The notes below the pieces were generated by a model, which saw only the letters and a program-made list of their open reading frames with translations, was not told where the DNA came from and did not search any database. Positions 44,871 through 54,900 of a stretch of DNA of 64,000 bases are shown here, one piece after another. Position 1 is the stretch's first letter, and every line of letters begins with the position of its first letter. The position numbers and the translations under genes are program-made. Origin of the DNA: Pedobacter cryoconitis (GTDB lineage: Bacteria; Bacteroidota; Bacteroidia; Sphingobacteriales; Sphingobacteriaceae); assembly GCA_019352875.1 (NCBI GenBank), contig JAAAFW010000006.1:712284-776283 (forward strand), given 5' to 3'.

Positions 44871-44902
44871 CTTGTATTTGAAAAATATAATCTGGATATT
44901 TG
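44871..44902 (+). promoter_or_regulatory. Candidate promoter of rpmE2
   Basis: CTTG at 44871-44874, 20 bases, then GATATTTG at 44895-44902, one base off TAnnTTTG. The ATG is 38 bp downstream. Confidence 0.5.
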
Positions 44903-44940
44903 CATCCTTCAAAATAAGCGACAATTAAGTATAAATTCAT

Positions 44941-45189
44941 ATGAAAAAAGATCTTCACCCATCAAACTATAGATTCGTAGTATTTAAAGATATGTCTAAC
45001 GAATACGCATTCTTAACAAAATCTTGCGTTGAAACAAAAGAAACTGTTACTTGGGAAGATGGTAACGAATACCCACTCTACAAATTAGAGATTTCACATA
45101 CTTCTCACCCATTTTACACTGGTAAAATGAAATTAGTAGATACTGCGGGCCGTATTGATAAATTCAAAACCCGTTACGCTAAGAAATAA
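44941..45189 (+). CDS. rpmE2: 50S ribosomal protein L31, type B
   Basis: 82 aa, starting [20 protein letters not shown]. The L31 signature [20 protein letters not shown] is present. It is the zinc-free paralogue: none of the four CxxC-type cysteines of L31A is present (one isolated Cys). Type B forms are often Zur-repressed in other bacteria; no Zur box is recognised here, and it may be the only L31 in this organism. It is followed by a good terminator. Confidence 0.96.
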   Translation: MKKDLHPSNYRFVVFKDMSNEYAFLTKSCVETKETVTWEDGNEYPLYKLEISHTSHPFYTGKMKLVDTAGRIDKFKTRYAKK

Positions 45190-45214
45190 GTTTCCCGAAC
45201 ACGGAAACTATTTG

Positions 45215-45247
45215 AAGTCCCGTTGCTATTGCTTCGGGACTTTTTTT
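45215..45247 (+). terminator. Terminator of rpmE2
   Basis: AAGTCCCG (45215-45222) pairs with CGGGACTT (45235-45242), followed by T7. Confidence 0.88.
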
Positions 45248-45473
45248 ATTTTTGTCAATTATTTGTGTGTCGCTCTACTCTCAGACACTTATTCAAATTT
45301 AGTATGAATGAATAAAAACAGCAGAGGCCATCATACTTTCCTTCAATTTGAAAATCTAAATGAATTTACATTAGATGCCGCTGACCTATGTCTATTCAAT
45401 TTTACCTGCCGCTTACAAAAAAGAATCAATGTACATCCCGCAGGATGTGCACAGTTTAAATTAATAAATACGA

Positions 45474-46649
45474 ATGAGAATTAATCTTTTTGATGATCGT
45501 ACTGCATTTTCTTTACGTCCACTAACCTTTACCAGACCAGTTGCAGACCTACGGATTGGTATTCTGACCATCGCTGAGAAGTGGGGTAAATACAGTTCCG
45601 GAGCATATGGCTTTCTGACTGCAGATTACCTTCAGTCTAAATACCCTGCACTGCAAGATGCTGATACTTATATAAACGGAGCAGTGTGCCCCGACGATGA
45701 GATTTTTAATGCTATCTCTGCACTAAAATCCGGAGAATCACTTTTATCGGGCAAGCTTATTTTAGCTTTTAAGACTGCGTCTGGGGAAGCAGTAAGTCTT
45801 AAAGAGGTAGAAGATTTCAAGCCGACAGCGTTTACAAAAGCCGTAACCTATATTCAGTATCCTGAAGATATTTTCCGTCACAATGATGCGCAATTGCGCG
45901 CAGACTTTAAGCTGCTGACTAAAGGTAGGGTATCTGCCGAATTAAGCAGTACGAATACCATTCTTGGCGATCAGCTTTTTGCCGAAGAGGGTGCAACCGC
46001 CGAATGTTCAACTTTTAACACCCGTACGGGACCTATCTATCTTGGTAAGAATACGCAAGTGTGGGAAGGTAGTCACATCCGGGGTTCATTTGCACTTTGT
46101 GAGGAATCTCAGGTTAAAATGGGAAGTAAGATTTACGGACAAACAACAATAGGTCCGTTTAGCCGGGTAGGCGGTGAGATTAACAACGCCGTTATTTGGG
46201 GATATTCATCCAAAGGTCACGAAGGTTACTTAGGTAATTCCGTGCTGGGTCAATGGTGTAATATTGGTGCAGACAGTAATAACTCTAATCTTAAAAACAC
46301 CTATGGTGACGTTAAATTATGGGATTATGAACTAGATACATTTCGGAATACAGGATTACAGTTTTGTGGGTTGATTATGGGTGATCATGCTAAATGTGGT
46401 ATTAATACGATGTTTAATACGGGTACCGTGGCCGGCGTTAGTGCAAATGTATTTGGAAGTGGTTATCCAAGGAACTTTATTCCTGATTTTTCATGGGGTG
46501 GGGCAAACGGTTTTGATACCTATAAACTGGAAAAAATGCTGGAGACGACAGAGAAGGTTTTTGCACGGAGGAATATGGAGTTTAGTCAAGTGGAAAAGGA
46601 TATTTTAAGCTCCGTATACGAACAAACAATGATTTACAGACACTTTTAA
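45474..46649 (+). CDS. GlmU-like putative sugar nucleotidyltransferase
   Basis: 391 aa. The N-terminal half has the INLFDDRTAFSLRPLTFTRP opening of the Bacteroidota GlmU-like family, without the classical GxGTRMxPLT loop. The C-terminal half is a left-handed beta-helix of hexapeptides (IYLGKNTQVWEGSHIRGSFA in part, VKMGSKIYGQTTIGPFSRVG in part, CGINTMFNTGTVAG). Such proteins may make or bind UDP-sugars, but the loss of the usual loop leaves activity open. It lies upstream of tpiA, separated by a hairpin. The 284-bp gap before it holds the rpmE2 terminator and a small GTACATCC/GGATGT hairpin near 45431-45448, but nothing else recognised. Confidence 0.8.
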   Translation: MRINLFDDRTAFSLRPLTFTRPVADLRIGILTIAEKWGKYSSGAYGFLTADYLQSKYPALQDADTYINGAVCPDDEIFNAISALKSGESLLSGKLILAFKTASGEAVSLKEVEDFKPTAFTKAVTYIQYPEDIFRHNDAQLRADFKLLTKGRVSAELSSTNTILGDQLFAEEGATAECSTFNTRTGPIYLGKNTQVWEGSHIRGSFALCEESQVKMGSKIYGQTTIGPFSRVGGEINNAVIWGYSSKGHEGYLGNSVLGQWCNIGADSNNSNLKNTYGDVKLWDYELDTFRNTGLQFCGLIMGDHAKCGINTMFNTGTVAGVSANVFGSGYPRNFIPDFSWGGANGFDTYKLEKMLETTEKVFARRNMEFSQVEKDILSSVYEQTMIYRHF

Positions 46650-46687
46650 GAAATACTTTTGTAGTTTTATACTTTATAAGTAAATGG

Positions 46688-46720
46688 TTAACCCGGTATT
46701 AATTAATAATACCGGGTTAA
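46688..46720. terminator. Hairpin between GlmU-like gene and tpiA
   Basis: Perfect 14-bp stem (TTAACCCGGTATTA at 46688-46701, complement at 46707-46720), loop ATTAA. The T tract after it is weak, so it may terminate only partially. Confidence 0.65.
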
Positions 46721-46770
46721 TATTTTCGTTAATGATTCAGACAATAAAACCAGAATAACAAACATATAAT

Positions 46771-47532
46771 ATGAGAAAGAAAATAGTAGCAGGTAATTGG
46801 AAAATGAATACTGATGATGAAGAAGGACTAAGCCTCTTCTCAGAAATTGTAAACATGGTCAGAGATGAAAAGAAAGGCGATCAGATTGCTATCATCTGTG
46901 CTCCGTTTACACATTTGAAAAGCCTGGTTCAGTTAGGTTCAGAAACTGTTAAGATTGGTGCACAAAATTGTCATCAGAAAGAAAGTGGAGCTTATACAGG
47001 CGAAATTTCAGCAAAAATGATTCGCTCTATCGGCTGTGAATATGTAATTATCGGGCACTCAGAACGTCGTCAGTATTTTGCGGAAAGTGACGAGCTTCTT
47101 GCCGAGAAAACTAAAATAGCATTGGCTAATGGTCTTACCCCACTTTTCTGCATTGGCGAAACGCTTGATGAAAGAAACAATGGAAACTTCTTTGAAATCC
47201 TTAGAGGTCAGTTGGATAATGGTATTTTTGGCCTGGATGCTGAAGACTTTTCTAAAATAATTATAGCTTATGAACCAGTTTGGGCTATTGGAACAGGACT
47301 TACTGCTACTGCCGAACAAGCTCAGGAAGTACATGAATTTATCCGTGCAGAGGTATCCGGTAAATATGGAGAAGATGTAGCAGAAGAAACTTCAATCCTT
47401 TACGGTGGAAGTTGCAATCCGAAAAATGCTGCCGAACTTTTTGCTCAAAAAGATATTGATGGCGGGCTGATTGGCGGAGCCTCTTTGAAGTCTCGTGATT
47501 TTACTGATATCGTTAAAACTTTCAACGCTTAA
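46771..47532 (+). CDS. tpiA: Triosephosphate isomerase
   Basis: 253 aa. KIVAGNWKMN at the start holds the catalytic Lys; the catalytic His is in YVIIGHSERRQYF; the catalytic Glu is in IIAYEPVWAIGTG; loop 6-8 regions include ILYGGSCNPKNA and GLIGGASLK. It is a glycolytic enzyme. Its stop shares one base with the prmA start (taATG), so the two are coupled. Confidence 0.98.
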   Translation: MRKKIVAGNWKMNTDDEEGLSLFSEIVNMVRDEKKGDQIAIICAPFTHLKSLVQLGSETVKIGAQNCHQKESGAYTGEISAKMIRSIGCEYVIIGHSERRQYFAESDELLAEKTKIALANGLTPLFCIGETLDERNNGNFFEILRGQLDNGIFGLDAEDFSKIIIAYEPVWAIGTGLTATAEQAQEVHEFIRAEVSGKYGEDVAEETSILYGGSCNPKNAAELFAQKDIDGGLIGGASLKSRDFTDIVKTFNA

Positions 47533-48371
47533 TGCAATATTTACAAATTACTTTTAGTTTTGAAACCATTGAAGATTATCAGCAGGATCTTTTAATCGCT
47601 GATCTTTCAGATATTGGTTTCAATACTTTTGAAGACACTGAAAACGGATTTTCTGCTTATATAGATCAAGCTTCTTTTGAAGAAGAGGCATTTCAGGCTG
47701 TAATTAAAGAAATAGACGAAACTTTGTCTTATAGCTATTCTTCTCAGGAAATTGCAGCTGAGAACTGGAATGAAGAGTGGGAAAAAAACTTTGAACCTCT
47801 GATTGTCAGTAACGCCTGCTATGTAAGGGCTACTTTTCACCAACCACGACCTGAGTTTCCTTTTGAAATTATTATTGATCCAAAAATGGCTTTTGGAACC
47901 GGGCACCATCAGACTACGACAATGATGATGGAATACATCCTGGAAGCAGATCTGAACGGTAAGGTTGTACTTGATATGGGATGTGGGACAGGAATTCTTG
48001 CTATACTCGCGGCAAAAAAAAATGCTGCTAAAATAACCGCAATCGATTATGATGAAGTGTGCTATGCCAGCACTATAGAGAATACCCTGTTAAATAATAT
48101 TCAGGGCATGGAAATTCTATGCGGCGGTAAAGAAGTAATACCTGCGGTAAAATATGATACTATATTAGCGAATATAAACCGGAATATCCTGCTGGACCAG
48201 ATCCCTGTATATGCAGAAGTTCTTAAAAATGATGGTGATATCTATTTCAGTGGGTTTTACGAAGAAACAGATTTGAAAATGATTACTGATGCTTGTGCAT
48301 TATCAGGTATCCTGTACAATTCACATAAGAAAATTGATAACTGGGTTGCCGCCCATTTTAAAAAGGCATAA
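47532..48371 (+). CDS. prmA: Ribosomal protein L11 methyltransferase
   Basis: 279 aa. The N-terminal substrate-recognition domain is short. The SAM motif is VVLDMGCGTGILAILAAKK, preceded by DPKMAFGTGHHQTTTMMM, and the NxxxN signature occurs as DTILANINRNILLD. It methylates L11. It overlaps tpiA by one base and is 31 bp ahead of mpl. Confidence 0.96.
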   Translation: MQYLQITFSFETIEDYQQDLLIADLSDIGFNTFEDTENGFSAYIDQASFEEEAFQAVIKEIDETLSYSYSSQEIAAENWNEEWEKNFEPLIVSNACYVRATFHQPRPEFPFEIIIDPKMAFGTGHHQTTTMMMEYILEADLNGKVVLDMGCGTGILAILAAKKNAAKITAIDYDEVCYASTIENTLLNNIQGMEILCGGKEVIPAVKYDTILANINRNILLDQIPVYAEVLKNDGDIYFSGFYEETDLKMITDACALSGILYNSHKKIDNWVAAHFKKA

Positions 48372-48402
48372 TAACAGTTTAAAATTAATATTTAGACTTT
48401 AG

Positions 48403-49755
48403 ATGCGAATACATTTTATAGCTATCGGAGGAAGCGCTATGCATAACCTGGCGATAGCGTTACATAAAAAAGGTATGCTGGTGACGGGCTCAGATGATTT
48501 TATATTTGAGCCGTCAGCCAGCCGGCTTGCACATTATGGACTTATTCCCTCAGAATCAGGCTGGCGGCCGGAAGTGATTAACCGGCAGTTAGATGCTGTT
48601 ATTTTGGGTATGCATGCCCGTGCAGACAACCCCGAATTACTCAGGGCACAGGAATTAGGTTTGCGTATCTATTCATATCCCGAGTATATCTATGAACAGT
48701 CAAAAGATAAGTTTCGAGTAGTAATCGGCGGGAGTCATGGAAAGACAACTATAACTTCGATGATACTTCATGTGCTTAATTATTATAAGCATGAAATAGA
48801 TTATCTTGTTGGTGCACAGCTGGAAGGTTTTGATACAATGGTGAAGTTGACTGATAGCGCACCGGTTATCATTATCGAAGGTGATGAATACCTGTCTTCT
48901 GCTATTGACAGAAGACCAAAATTTCACCTTTACAATGCAAATCTTGCTGTAATTAGTGGTGTAGCCTGGGATCATGTTAATGTTTTTCCTACATTCGAGA
49001 ATTATTTGACTCAGTTTTCTATTTTTATAGATACTATCATGCCGGAAGGGGAGCTTATCTTTTGCGATGATGATGCAGAACTGGTTAAAATGGTTAACGA
49101 AAAAAAGAATGTCAGAACGACAGGTTATCAGATGCCGTTACATGAAATCGAGAAGGGAATTACTTATCTTGAGCCTGGGCATCAGGAACTGAAAATATTC
49201 GGAAACCATAATCTAATGAATCTGAGCGCCGCGCGTCAGGTTTGTGAAAGATTAGGCGTAAGTATACTAGAGTTTAATGAGGCGATAAAGTCCTTCAAAG
49301 GAGCGTCAAAAAGGCTGGAGTTGCTTTTCTCAGACGAGAATACCAATGTCTATAAAGACTTTGCACATTCGCCGTCTAAATTAAAAGCAACAATTGAGGC
49401 AGTAAAGACACAATTTGAGGAAAGAAAATTAGTAGCTTGCATAGAATTGCATACCTTTAGTAGTTTAAATAAAAAATTTCTACTTCAATATCATGATTCG
49501 ATGTCCAATGCAGATAATCCTATCGTATATATTGATAAAAAAACGTTTGAACAAAAAAATATTACACCATTCAGCGAAATAGATATCAAGAATGCATTTA
49601 ATGACAAAAGGATTACCTATTTTGATAATGCAGATAACTTAGCACAATACCTTCTGGAACTGGATTTTAGCGATACAAACCTATTGTTAATGAGTTCAGG
49701 GAACTATGGCGGGATGGACCTGGGGAAGTTGGCACGTGAGTTGAATAATAATTAA
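48403..49755 (+). CDS. mpl: UDP-MurNAc:tripeptide ligase (murein recycling)
   Basis: 450 aa, Mur-ligase family. It opens MRIHFIAIGGSAMHNLAIAL; P-loop VVIGGSHGKTTITSMIL; metal/ATP segment VIIIEGDEYLSSA; C-domain linker VYKDFAHSPSKLKA. The first-domain motif GGSAMHNLA points to Mpl rather than MurC (GIGGIGMS). It attaches recovered L-Ala-gamma-D-Glu-mDAP to UDP-MurNAc. It is in line with tpiA-prmA. Confidence 0.93.
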   Translation: MRIHFIAIGGSAMHNLAIALHKKGMLVTGSDDFIFEPSASRLAHYGLIPSESGWRPEVINRQLDAVILGMHARADNPELLRAQELGLRIYSYPEYIYEQSKDKFRVVIGGSHGKTTITSMILHVLNYYKHEIDYLVGAQLEGFDTMVKLTDSAPVIIIEGDEYLSSAIDRRPKFHLYNANLAVISGVAWDHVNVFPTFENYLTQFSIFIDTIMPEGELIFCDDDAELVKMVNEKKNVRTTGYQMPLHEIEKGITYLEPGHQELKIFGNHNLMNLSAARQVCERLGVSILEFNEAIKSFKGASKRLELLFSDENTNVYKDFAHSPSKLKATIEAVKTQFEERKLVACIELHTFSSLNKKFLLQYHDSMSNADNPIVYIDKKTFEQKNITPFSEIDIKNAFNDKRITYFDNADNLAQYLLELDFSDTNLLLMSSGNYGGMDLGKLARELNNN

Positions 49756-49783
49756 GAAAAAAACACACCTAAATTTTATAAAA

Positions 49784-50113
49784 ATGAACATCATCGGTAA
49801 AAACATCAGACAACTCCGTCAGAAAAATGGATGGAGTCAGGGCGAAGTAGCTAAAAGATTGAATATCTCTATTCCTGCTTTTTCTAAAATAGAAACAGGG
49901 ATTACGGATATCAATATCTCCAGACTTGCTCAGATTGCAAATCTATTCGAGGTTTCTACTATGGATATCATCTCCAAAGAAGGAGAGAATCCACAGTCAG
50001 TAAATTTTGAAGAGATTAATAATCTTAAAGCAAAGTTGTCACTCAGAGAAGAGGAAATTATTAAACTTCAGAAGAAGGTGATTGATCTTTATGAAGAAAT
50101 CAGAGAGAAATAA
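49784..50113 (+). CDS. XRE-family helix-turn-helix regulator with coiled coil
   Basis: 109 aa. The HTH covers about 1-65 (IRQLRQKNGWSQGEVAKRLN, ISIPAFSKIETGITDINIS). A C-terminal coiled coil follows (NNLKAKLSLREEEIIKLQKK), likely for dimerisation. It lies 28 bp after mpl and could be its co-transcribed regulator. No cognate operator was identified. No toxin gene follows, so a toxin-antitoxin role is unsupported. Confidence 0.9.
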   Translation: MNIIGKNIRQLRQKNGWSQGEVAKRLNISIPAFSKIETGITDINISRLAQIANLFEVSTMDIISKEGENPQSVNFEEINNLKAKLSLREEEIIKLQKKVIDLYEEIREK

Positions 50114-50119
50114 GACTCC

Positions 50120-51238
50120 CTAGAATAATTTACGCAACGTCAGGTGCCGCTTTCCAAAAGTGGCACCTGTTGCTTCATGAATAGATAACATCTTATCATT
50201 AAAGTCGCCTACCCAAGATAGCTCAAGCTCGTCATATTGTTCCATTGGCAGAACATATTCTTTCAGTTTGATAAACAGTGCAGATTCCAGACCATGTTTT
50301 TGATAAGCTGTTTTTGTCCCCATCACTATTGCACGCATTCTGTTTATGCCTTTCCATCTGCGGTAAACAAACTTGATTTTCTCCAGTAACCCCAGTTTTC
50401 CATCAAAACCTTTGATCAGCTGATTAGCATCGGGGATGATAACTACAAATGAAGCGGGTTCTCCATTGACGTAAGCAAACCAAATTAGTTTTTCGTCCAT
50501 GATTGCCTCCATCTGTTTGAAGCTCGCTAAAAGCGTCTCTTTTTTGATCGGAACGAAGTTCTCGAAATCTTTCCAGCCGTCATTATAGATCTCCATCAAG
50601 TCGCTCACATACTTTTCCGCATTTTTTCTAGAAAAACTCTCAAAGGTGTAGCCGGGTTTATTCGCTACCCAATTAGCGATTTTGGTAAATCGTTCCGGAA
50701 ATGGTTTTCTGACAGCGAGGTGATTTGTGATCTGCTGATATTCGGTTTTAAAGCCATAATTATCAAAAAATGCCTGATAGTATGAAGGATTATAATTCAT
50801 ACCGTAAGATGGCGGGGTAAATCCTTCGACAAGTAATCCCCAGAAAGTATCATTTTCACCAAAGTTGATTGGCCCGTCCATGGCCTTCATACCCTGGCCG
50901 ATCAGCCAGTCTCTGGCCGTGTCAAATAATGTGAAGGCGGCCTTTTCGTCGTTCACGCATTCAAAAAATCCCATGCCACCAGTGGGCTGGTCATACTGAA
51001 AAGCTTTTTTATCGTTCACAAATGCAGCAATCCGTCCGATAGTTTTTCCCTGGTCGTCTTGTAAAATCCACCTGGTGCATTTACCATGTTTAAAAAATGG
51101 ATTTTTTTGCGGGTTAAAAGTCTTTTCTACGTCCTGTTCCAGCGGGCAGATCCAATTTTCGTCACCTGCATAAATCAGGTGGGGGACTTTTAAGAACTCT
51201 TTTTTTAACTGGTTATCGGAAACGGGTAGAATTTGCAT
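50120..51238 (-). CDS. Uncharacterised GNAT-like acyltransferase family protein
   Basis: 372 aa from the ATG at 51238 (MQILPVSDNQLKKEFLKVPH). An N-terminal domain (GKTIGRIAAFVNDKKA, GFFECVNDEKAAFTLFDTAR) has a GNAT-type strand order, and GPINFGENDTFWGLLVEGF is a family-typical loop. The C-terminal half (FAYVNGEPASFVVIIPDANQ, HGLESALFIKLKEYV, ELSWVGDFNDKM) looks like a second GNAT-like unit. Homologues in Bacteroidota are usually annotated as hypothetical. No signal or membrane segment is present. It follows the small acidic gene on the same strand. Confidence 0.7.
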   Translation of the reverse strand: MQILPVSDNQLKKEFLKVPHLIYAGDENWICPLEQDVEKTFNPQKNPFFKHGKCTRWILQDDQGKTIGRIAAFVNDKKAFQYDQPTGGMGFFECVNDEKAAFTLFDTARDWLIGQGMKAMDGPINFGENDTFWGLLVEGFTPPSYGMNYNPSYYQAFFDNYGFKTEYQQITNHLAVRKPFPERFTKIANWVANKPGYTFESFSRKNAEKYVSDLMEIYNDGWKDFENFVPIKKETLLASFKQMEAIMDEKLIWFAYVNGEPASFVVIIPDANQLIKGFDGKLGLLEKIKFVYRRWKGINRMRAIVMGTKTAYQKHGLESALFIKLKEYVLPMEQYDELELSWVGDFNDKMLSIHEATGATFGKRHLTLRKLF

Positions 51239-51263
51239 TTGGGGTCGGGAATTGAAATAAAAA

Positions 51264-51283
51264 AGCATCTTATTAAAGATGCT
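51264..51283 (-). terminator. Terminator of the small acidic gene
   Basis: AGCATCTT (51264-51271) pairs with AAGATGCT (51276-51283), loop ATTA; a T-rich tail follows on the minus strand. It overlaps the leader of the next gene. Confidence 0.65.
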
Positions 51284-51305
51284 CTATATTGTGAACTGCA
51301 TTTAC

Positions 51306-51503
51306 TTAGTAATTGTCATCATCATCGTCTGTACCGAAGTCGTCAAACCCGTCAAGGTCATCAAGCGGCAGATCGAATTCATCATCATCGTCGTCAAATG
51401 AATTTTTTTTCCCCTTTGGGGCTAAAGAATTTTCATCAGTCATTTCCTTTTCCTCTGCCCGCTCAATTGGGCCCTTTTTTACGGATTTTTTTGGAGTTGT
51501 CAT
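51306..51503 (-). CDS. Small protein with a very acidic C-terminus
   Basis: 65 aa from the ATG at 51503 (MTTPKKSVKKGPIERAEEKE). A Lys-rich N-terminal third is followed by a tail with two Asp-rich blocks (SFDDDDDEFDLPLDDLDGFD and DDDDDNY). It is probably intrinsically disordered and resembles histone-like or chaperone acidic tails only in composition. The frame also runs upstream to 51551 without a better start. Function unknown. Confidence 0.6.
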   Translation of the reverse strand: MTTPKKSVKKGPIERAEEKEMTDENSLAPKGKKNSFDDDDDEFDLPLDDLDGFDDFGTDDDDDNY

Positions 51504-51924
51504 TTGTCTAAAATAAAGTTGCCTGAGTTTGTGATTTAATAAAAATAACAAAAATCTTTCTAATTAGCCTGGACGCTGTTTTTGCCGGACTTTTGTCAAA
51601 TCAAAATTAGAACAAAAAGCATTTTAAAAAAAATTCTTTTTTTAAAATAAATGAAGCAAGATACAAGTGGTTGCTAAACAGAGCGAAAGAAATTTGCACA
51701 AAAAAAAAGTGGTAAAGGCTACTACTTTACCACTTTTAACACACAAATGAAACCTGAATTGAGATAAGTTTTAGGTTAGATTAAAAATATCTTTGATCAA
51801 TTCTCTAAGAACGTTTTTTACAAACTTTGTTTGCTTTAATATCTATAACAAGTTTAATGCAAATTAAGGATGAAAGAAAGTATACTTAGTAAGTGGTAGT
51901 TATTTTTGAGTAAACGGTATAATG
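51504..51924. other. 421-bp noncoding AT-rich gap
   Basis: It holds the hairpin at 51705-51737 and otherwise AT-rich sequence with no ORF or RNA gene that I recognise. Confidence 0.6.
51705..51737 (-). terminator. Terminator downstream of the propeller kinase
   Basis: Perfect 13-bp stem (AAAAGTGGTAAAG at 51705-51717, complement at 51725-51737). On the minus strand it ends in a T run. It lies 188 bp past the stop, so the transcript has a long 3' untranslated region. Confidence 0.8.
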
Positions 51925-54900
51925 CTAGTCAATTGGCAGTAAAACGGACACAATAGTGCCTGAAATACCGTTCTGCCTGATCTCAATCTGTATAGGATTT
52001 GCCTCAATTTGATTAATCAGGTTAATTCTTTCCTGGGTAAGCATCATTCCTTTACTCTGGTGTGATCCTTTCTTTTCTTGAAGAGAGTTGTCAATCCCTA
52101 TGCCATCATCGATAATTTCAATGAGCAAATGTACGGGATCTCTGCGACTCATAATGATCTCAATTTTCCCACCGTTTTCTTTCGGCATTAATCCATGCCA
52201 TATGGCATTTTCTATATAAGGCTGCAGAATCATGGACGGAATTCTTGTGTCATCCTGGTCAATCTCCGGGTCAATTTTAAGCACATAATTAAATTTTTCT
52301 CCGAATCTTTTCTTCTCCAGACTCAGATAAAGGCCCAGATATTCCAGTTCTTCTTCCAAAGAAATAAAGCTCCGTGTACAGATATCCAGGTTTTTTCTGA
52401 TCAGTCTGGCAAAACCTGTCAGGATTTTATTAGCCGAAGAAGTATCTTTTGTATTGATATAATGCTGGATCGAATTCATCACATTGAAAACAAAATGTGG
52501 ATTCATCATGGCCTGAAGCGCCTGCTGCTCCAACATCAGAATCCTGTTTTTGAGTAAAAGCTGCTGTTGTTCTTTATTTTTCTGTTGTCTGGTTACATAT
52601 ACGGCGATTTTATAAAAACTAAAGCTTGCCAGCAGAAGGAGCAGAGCCATAAACCAGAAAGACTGCCAGAAATGTTCTTCCTGGGTAAAAGTTACGACTG
52701 TCGGCGTACTCCATGCACTATTGCCAGTTTTAGCACTCAGTTCGAACTGATAATTCCCTGGTTCCAGAGAAGAAATCTCCAGTCTCCGGCTTTTAGTTTC
52801 CGTCCAGGGATTTGTTTTTTTTAACCTGTATCGGTAAAGGATATTGCTGTTTTGAAAATCAAGGGCGCTAAAATAGAAAGTAATACTATTGTCTCCGGGT
52901 TTCAGTACAAAGCCGGTAGAATCAGGAGAAAGTTCCTTGTTTTTGCTGGAAATAGAAGAAATCAAAACTTTTGGGGTTTCCCGCGTTTTGTCAAAAGGGG
53001 TATTGGCGAAATAGACCAGTCCGCGATTTGTTGCAAACCAAACGGTATCCTTCTCAATGAGCATATCATTCACATCATTGCTGAGCAGGCTATTTGTATA
53101 TTCGAAAGATTCAATTCTATGATTTCCGCTTTCCTCAATTCTGTTGATACCGTTATTGGTTATAACCCAGATATATCCGTCGCGTACTAAAAGCTTTTTA
53201 CAGATGTTATTTGCCAATCCATTTGCTCTTGTTAATTGTCTGATCAATTTTCCATTCTGGTAGAATAGCATTCCATAACCGTCTGTGGCTAATACAATAG
53301 TACCGTCTTCTAATTGTGCGATATCGTTAATTCTTTTAGTCAGTAGCGGATGGTTCAGGTAATGGCGTATGAGTTGCCCGTCTTTGATCTGGGAAAGCCC
53401 CTGAAGGTTAGAAAACCAAAGCTGATTACTCTTGTCATAATAAACCCGGTATGCTCTTCCTGCAAAAAAATTCTTTCCCTGGATATAATCCGCCGAACTG
53501 AAAGAAAAATTGGTTCCTGGATGCTGCAGTACAAGTACCCCGGACGACATGGCCATTGCGATCTTACGATCTGGGCCGATAGTAAAGCTTTTTAATCCGA
53601 CATCGGTATTATTATTCTGTACTATTCCCGCCTTCTGTTCCGACGCAGAACCCTTCAGAGGAATCTTTCCGATTCCAAATTCAGCAGAGAAAATCATGGC
53701 GTCCCGGACAGAGTTCAATTTTAATTCCTTTATACTGCTGTATTTTTCATGATCCTGCAGTGTAAAATGCCTTACTGCAAATGCAGGCCGTTCCAACAAA
53801 TTGATAATGCCATTTTCCATCCCCATCCAGATCCGGTTCTGATTGTCTGATGCGAGGCTCTTGATGGTATTTTGGCTAAGCCCCTGATGGGTATCCAGCA
53901 TGTATATCCTTCTGGACTTTTTAGGTAGCATATAAAGCCCGTTATTTGTGGTGAACCACATGTTTTCTTTGTTATCCTTTATCACCTGACTGGTAGTTAC
54001 CTGTGGCAGGTAATGCGTTTTAGTCCCGTCACTTTCAAGGTGATAAACGCCGGAACGGTTAGCCAGCCATAGTTCGTTCCCATTTTCGGCATAGAAATAA
54101 CCAGCATTATCTGTTATCAGAGAACGATCTATCCTCAGGGTAAGCTGCTGCTTGTCCCCGTCGACAAAATTAAGTCCACGATAATCCAGAAAAAGCATGG
54201 TGTGATCTGCATTGCTGGCTGCCGTTTTATAAGAAACAGCCCGTAAATGCTGTTTGCTTTTATGAAAAGTTTTTCCGTCAAAATAACGGAGGCAGTGACT
54301 GCTCGCTGCCCAGATAATACCAGATTTATCTTCGTAGACCACGGTATTGATAAATTGACTTTTCGGATTAGCAGAGCTGAAGCGTTTTACGGTCTTTCCA
54401 TCCCAGCGGACCAATAAGTTTTTATTCGTCCCAAACCAGAGATGACCTTTGCGGTCTTCATAAAAAGAAATTACAACGCCCGTAAAACGCAGCTTTTTCA
54501 AAAGTTTGTTATTCTGTTCATTATAAATCCGGCCTTTATAAAAATAACTCAGCTGGCCATTGAGTGCGGAGAACCATATCTTTCCGCTGCTGTCTTCATT
54601 AAGTCTGATTATCTGATTGTCCGGCAGGCCGTCTTCGATAGAAAATGTCTCAAAAACTTTGCCGTCAAAACGGCTTACCCCGGCGTCAGTTGCAGCCCAG
54701 ATATATCCTTTACTATCCTGAAGAGTGAAATAACAGTTATTGCTGGGCAAGCCATCTGCAGTGCTGTAATGTTTGATGTAGGTATGCTGCGCAGTTATCC
54801 GCTGCACATTACCACATAACAGGAACAGCAGGGAAACCAGAATCAGGTTGATATTATTTCTCGCCTGAACTGGTACTGAATAACTTAACTTTTTCCACGA

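Noticed and set aside
50141..50169. Terminator hairpin CAGGTGCC/GGCACCTG
   Set aside because: It lies within the coding region of the 50120 gene, with no T tract; probably chance.
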